Shown here: positions 60,514 to 64,000 of the stretch, piece after piece | How the letters are laid out: the number at the start of each line of letters is the position of its first letter | How positions within the stretch are numbered: the first letter of the stretch is position 1 | From: Moringa oleifera | Lineage: Eukaryota; Streptophyta; Magnoliopsida; Brassicales; Moringaceae | Direction of reading: 5' to 3' | Assembly: GCA_021397835.1 (NCBI GenBank) | Contig: JAJFZO010000191.1 | Location: 7,321,001 to 7,385,000, forward strand | Length of the DNA stretch: 64,000 nucleotides | Position numbers and translations under genes: made by a program | Notes under the pieces: model-generated | Told to the model about the DNA's origin: nothing | Databases searched by the model: none | The model's input: only the letters and a program-made list of their open reading frames with translations

Positions 60514-63500
60514 GTTTTCCAGCTTTTTCCAGCTATGATCCGTTTCTCGTCTTAGTTACTGGTAGAAGGAGTAAAAGAAAGTAAAAAGAAAAAAAGAAAA
60601 CATTTTTAGGTCTCTCTCTGTCTCTCTCCTCAAACACATGCCCCTCTTTGTTTCCCTGGCTACCTCTATTGGGAAATGGAGGGAGAGATTTTGGGACCCT
60701 GGGCGTCCAATTTTGGGCGAGTAGGATGCCATTTGGCAGAGTGGGTGGTCTTTTTGTGGGTCTATGGGGTCATAACAGATTTTGGGTTTTGGGAGAAATC
60801 CAGTAGCAAGCAGTAGTACATCAGTATAGTGTAGCAGTGGTAGTAGTAGTAGTAGTGGCATAAAAGAGAGAAATTTTGCAACCAAAAACAGGTTCTCTTT
60901 TTTGTTCCAATTTTGCAAGGCAAAGAGAAATTTGTGAATTAAATGTTTCCCCTGCTGAAGGTAAGTATAGGGTTCATTTGAAGTGACATATTTGGTTTGT
61001 AAATGTGATAAACAGTATGATTGTGTATATGTGTGGTGTGGCTGCAAGTTTTAGCAAATGAAATGGGAATGTTCTGCACAACTCTTTCATGTATGCTTAG
61101 TGAAGCATTTTGGTATCACAACTCACATAGCCCTCAAGGCGAGCATTTATATGCTACAAAACTCTCCTTCTTCTCCACTCCTCAGCCTTTTGGCTTCTAC
61201 CTAACACAGCATTTCTCAGGCGTAAACCTCTGCCCTAAAAAACTCCTCAATTTCATTCTCTCTTCCCCTTTATTTTCCGTACCAACCTGCTCTTCTTTAT
61301 TTTCTCTGAATTATTTTCCACCTTCCTCATTCTTTTAAAAAAGAAATTCTCCCTCACTGCAACTAGACTCAGTACTTTCAGTATTATAATAATAATAACA
61401 ATAAAATGTGGTGACTGTGAAAGCTAGAAGTGTGAGTCTGAGACTTTCCAAAATTTGTTACAGCAGGGGATTTTGACTTCATAAAAGGATATATTTTTAA
61501 ATTCAACATGTTAAAATTTTGTGTAGTAATAACACAGTACTGATCTCTGATTATATCTAGTCAGTTTCTCATTTAATAAAATATTTTTGATTTTGAATTA
61601 AAAGGAAGCTTGAAGAATGTGTCTTCTTCAGGATTCATATGGCCAATCTAAATATTCAGCACCGAACTACTAGTTGAAACAAATCCCCTGAATCAAAATC
61701 AACAACGCTTGACAGATTTCTTGCATTTTTATTTTTATGCAGCCTTAAGTTAAAAGAAAAAGCTACTTAAAAGGAGCATTAAATTAGATCCCGGTGAATC
61801 TGCCTTCAATTAAACTCCGTCCCAATCTTTTGTGCCATCACTCATGAACAGAAGAAGCCCAAGCTATGGGCATGACAGGGATGTAGAGAAGAGGAACCTC
61901 CTTTCCCGTTCTGTGGCAGGAAGGACAGGCTGCAGTTGTACGCCATCTCTTGTCTGCATCCACATAATTACAGCATTAGATTGTGGAGAATGACAACCCA
62001 GTCACCTTCACCAACTTATTGACACTTCTCTACCCAAATTTCGCAATCAATTCTCCTTTTGTTGCCTATTCCCAGCTGCACCAAATCCCTGTCTGAAAAT
62101 CTATCAGACTTCCAGGGATAGTTTTTGGTCAATATTTATTCTCTCCATTAAAATTTGAACCATATGAACTAATTAAAGCTTTAGCTAGCTGAGCCAAGTT
62201 CAGTTTCTTGTAAATAATGAACTCAGAATCCTAAATCATTAGATATTGGTAACAAGTGTGTTCCATCACATGGCACGTTCGCCTAATAGCCAACACACGA
62301 GCGACCACTAAGCATTCTGATTCTATTTTACTCCAAATATCGATCTGGCTTTCCGGCATGTATAATGTCATAATTAACCGATACCATATACTAAAACCTT
62401 AAGCTTCCATTTGGCCATTGTGAACTGAAGAGAACAAGTACTATATTTATGGTTTCTTGAAATTAAATTGATACTTGCTGTATAATTTTCTTAATTCTCT
62501 GTGCTTGACAACTAAAAGCAGCAATTAGCTTTACTCTAAATGCATGTATCTATCTCCCACACATGCCTTGCACCTACACAAGGCAAAAGCTTTACATAAA
62601 CAAAATAATAAAACCCATTGTTCAATTTTTCTTTAGACAGACTATTCAACGCAACCCAAAGAATACCACAGAGGTAATAATTTATATATATATATATATA
62701 TATCTTATAATGCATATCGTTCAACTTCTACATTCAGATATCATTGAATCAATTCAAACATAAGATTTAATTTTTAAAATATTTATACAGACGTTATTAG
62801 ATTATGCAAAACCTTTGTCATAACAATATTTTTGAAATAAACAAGATCTGCAATATGATGTAAATCAAGGAATAAATATTATGATCCACATAAAATCTAA
62901 CATTATTAAACCAAGGAACTTAATTTTCAGCTTTTTTCATAAATAAGTCAATGTTATTTGTGTCTGAAGCCTAATAATTGTTTCATTCAAGACTACACAT
63001 GCTCATGTGCCTGGAACCTCAAAACCCGCCAACTTGTTCCCATATGTTTTCCATGACTGGAATTAAACTTACGCAACATGTTGAGATTAGATAGATGCAT
63101 ATATATATATATATGTATATATATATGTATATGTATTGGCGAGTTTGAGGATTATGACAAAAATATTGTTCCAACTTCTTATGAAGAAGAATCCTTGTTG
63201 AATTGTCCGATTTAATCACAGTTGTTGAGGACCATTAGCTTTTATTGACAGCATGTTTGATTGGCTTAAATATCGATTCTTTTCCTACTTTATTTCGTAT
63301 GAAATTAATTTTTCAATATTTGGTTTATTTTTATCACAGAATTATAATTTTTTAAGAAATTTCTATTCCTTAAAAACTCGAAATAGCTATTCCGAAGTGA
63401 ACCCTCCGAATTACTATTTCATGAAAACAAGGAACTGCTATATTTTTCTATTTCCAACGTACCATTGACAAAATTTTTAAATTATTATATATATATATAT
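60514..63500 (+). other. 3' flank of IPT and intergenic DNA
   Basis: No gene is supported. The frames at 60556 (minus) and 61021 (plus) have no motif; the first overlaps a CT-rich and (GTA)n stretch (60837-60858) probably in the IPT 3' UTR or flank. (TA)n tracts occur at 62682-62703 and 63098-63130. Ordinary AT-rich intergenic sequence follows. Confidence 0.45.
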
Positions 63501-63519
63501 ATAAAATAACTTTTTTTAA

Positions 63520-63800
63520 TAATTTACTAAAAAATAAAAAATATTATTATTAAAATATTAATTAATATTAATTTTATAATATTAATATTTACAAAAAAAT
63601 AATTATTAACATATTATTTAGTTAATATTATTTTTATAATAATAACATCTTTTTTATTTTTTAAATTATTTATTAAAAAATTAAAAAATAAAAAATATTA
63701 ATATTAATTTTATAATATTAATATTTAAAAATAAAAATAATTATTAATATATTATTTAGTTAATATTATTTTATAATAATTTATTATTATAAAATATTTT
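63520..63800. repeat. AT-only tandem repeat, 136-bp period
   Basis: ATTAATTTTATAATATTAAT at 63567 recurs at 63703, and the following AATTATTAAYATATTATTTA with GTTAATATTA also recurs. Two copies, almost purely A/T, with inverted sub-repeats. Confidence 0.75.
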
Positions 63801-64000
63801 TAATTAATATTATTTTAATAAAATTTAATTTAATTATAATTAATGTAGTTGAAGGGTGTACTAGTCTTTTAAACTTGCTTCAATTACTTTCCTAACTTAT
63901 TCTTTAATGAACCAAACATATGAAAATAAATTCACTTTATTTAATTCCAATAAACCAAACATAATAATGCTTATTCTTTTCTATTCTCAAAAATACCTTT

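Noticed and set aside
60556..61047. 163-codon minus-strand frame behind IPT
   Set aside because: It runs over CT-rich, (GTA)n and UTR-like sequence and has no domain; most likely chance.

Overview
The window is nuclear DNA of a flowering plant, most likely a eudicot. The evidence is an intronless PLS-class pentatricopeptide repeat gene, a plant-type adenylate isopentenyltransferase, dead Copia, Gypsy, LINE, Mutator-like and En/Spm-related elements, many (TA)n and (GA)n microsatellites, and a strongly AT-rich background. I could not assign a species.

Only two protein-coding genes look intact. The first (14945-16807, +) encodes a PPR protein ending in E/E+ motifs, a class that normally acts in organelle RNA editing or processing. 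The second (59407-60513, +) encodes adenylate isopentenyltransferase (IPT), the first committed enzyme of cytokinin synthesis, with a likely plastid transit peptide. The IPT leader has GA and CTCTGC repeats and two short upstream ORFs. The two genes lie 42 kb apart and nothing in the sequence links them.

Most of the rest is decayed mobile DNA. 1-12 kb: AT-rich DNA with two relics of a gypsy-associated protein (Transposase_28-like). 12.5-14.45 kb: a LINE relic on the minus strand, just upstream of the PPR gene. 18.43-22.47 kb: a Copia element (minus strand) with both LTRs, PBS, PPT and a 5-bp target duplication. 27.9-29.35 kb: a Mutator-like transposase relic. 30.98-35.62 kb and 35.78-40.27 kb: two further Copia elements on the minus strand; the second has a ~540-bp MITE-like insertion. 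40.3-44.56 kb: AT-rich DNA with no gene. 44.56-55.92 kb: a composite Gypsy locus on the minus strand with two LTR-like ends, a gag-protease relic and PBS-like site, opposite-facing Transposase_28-like relics, a 270-bp inverted repeat, a GC-rich minisatellite, an AT-rich tandem array and an En/Spm-type (Transposase_24) relic. 55.9-59 kb and 60.5-64 kb are intergenic flanks of IPT.

Family assignments of the relics come from reading interrupted translations by eye and should be tested by profile searches. The most unusual part is the composite Gypsy locus with its inverted repeat and hairpin; the most interesting regulatory feature is the IPT leader.
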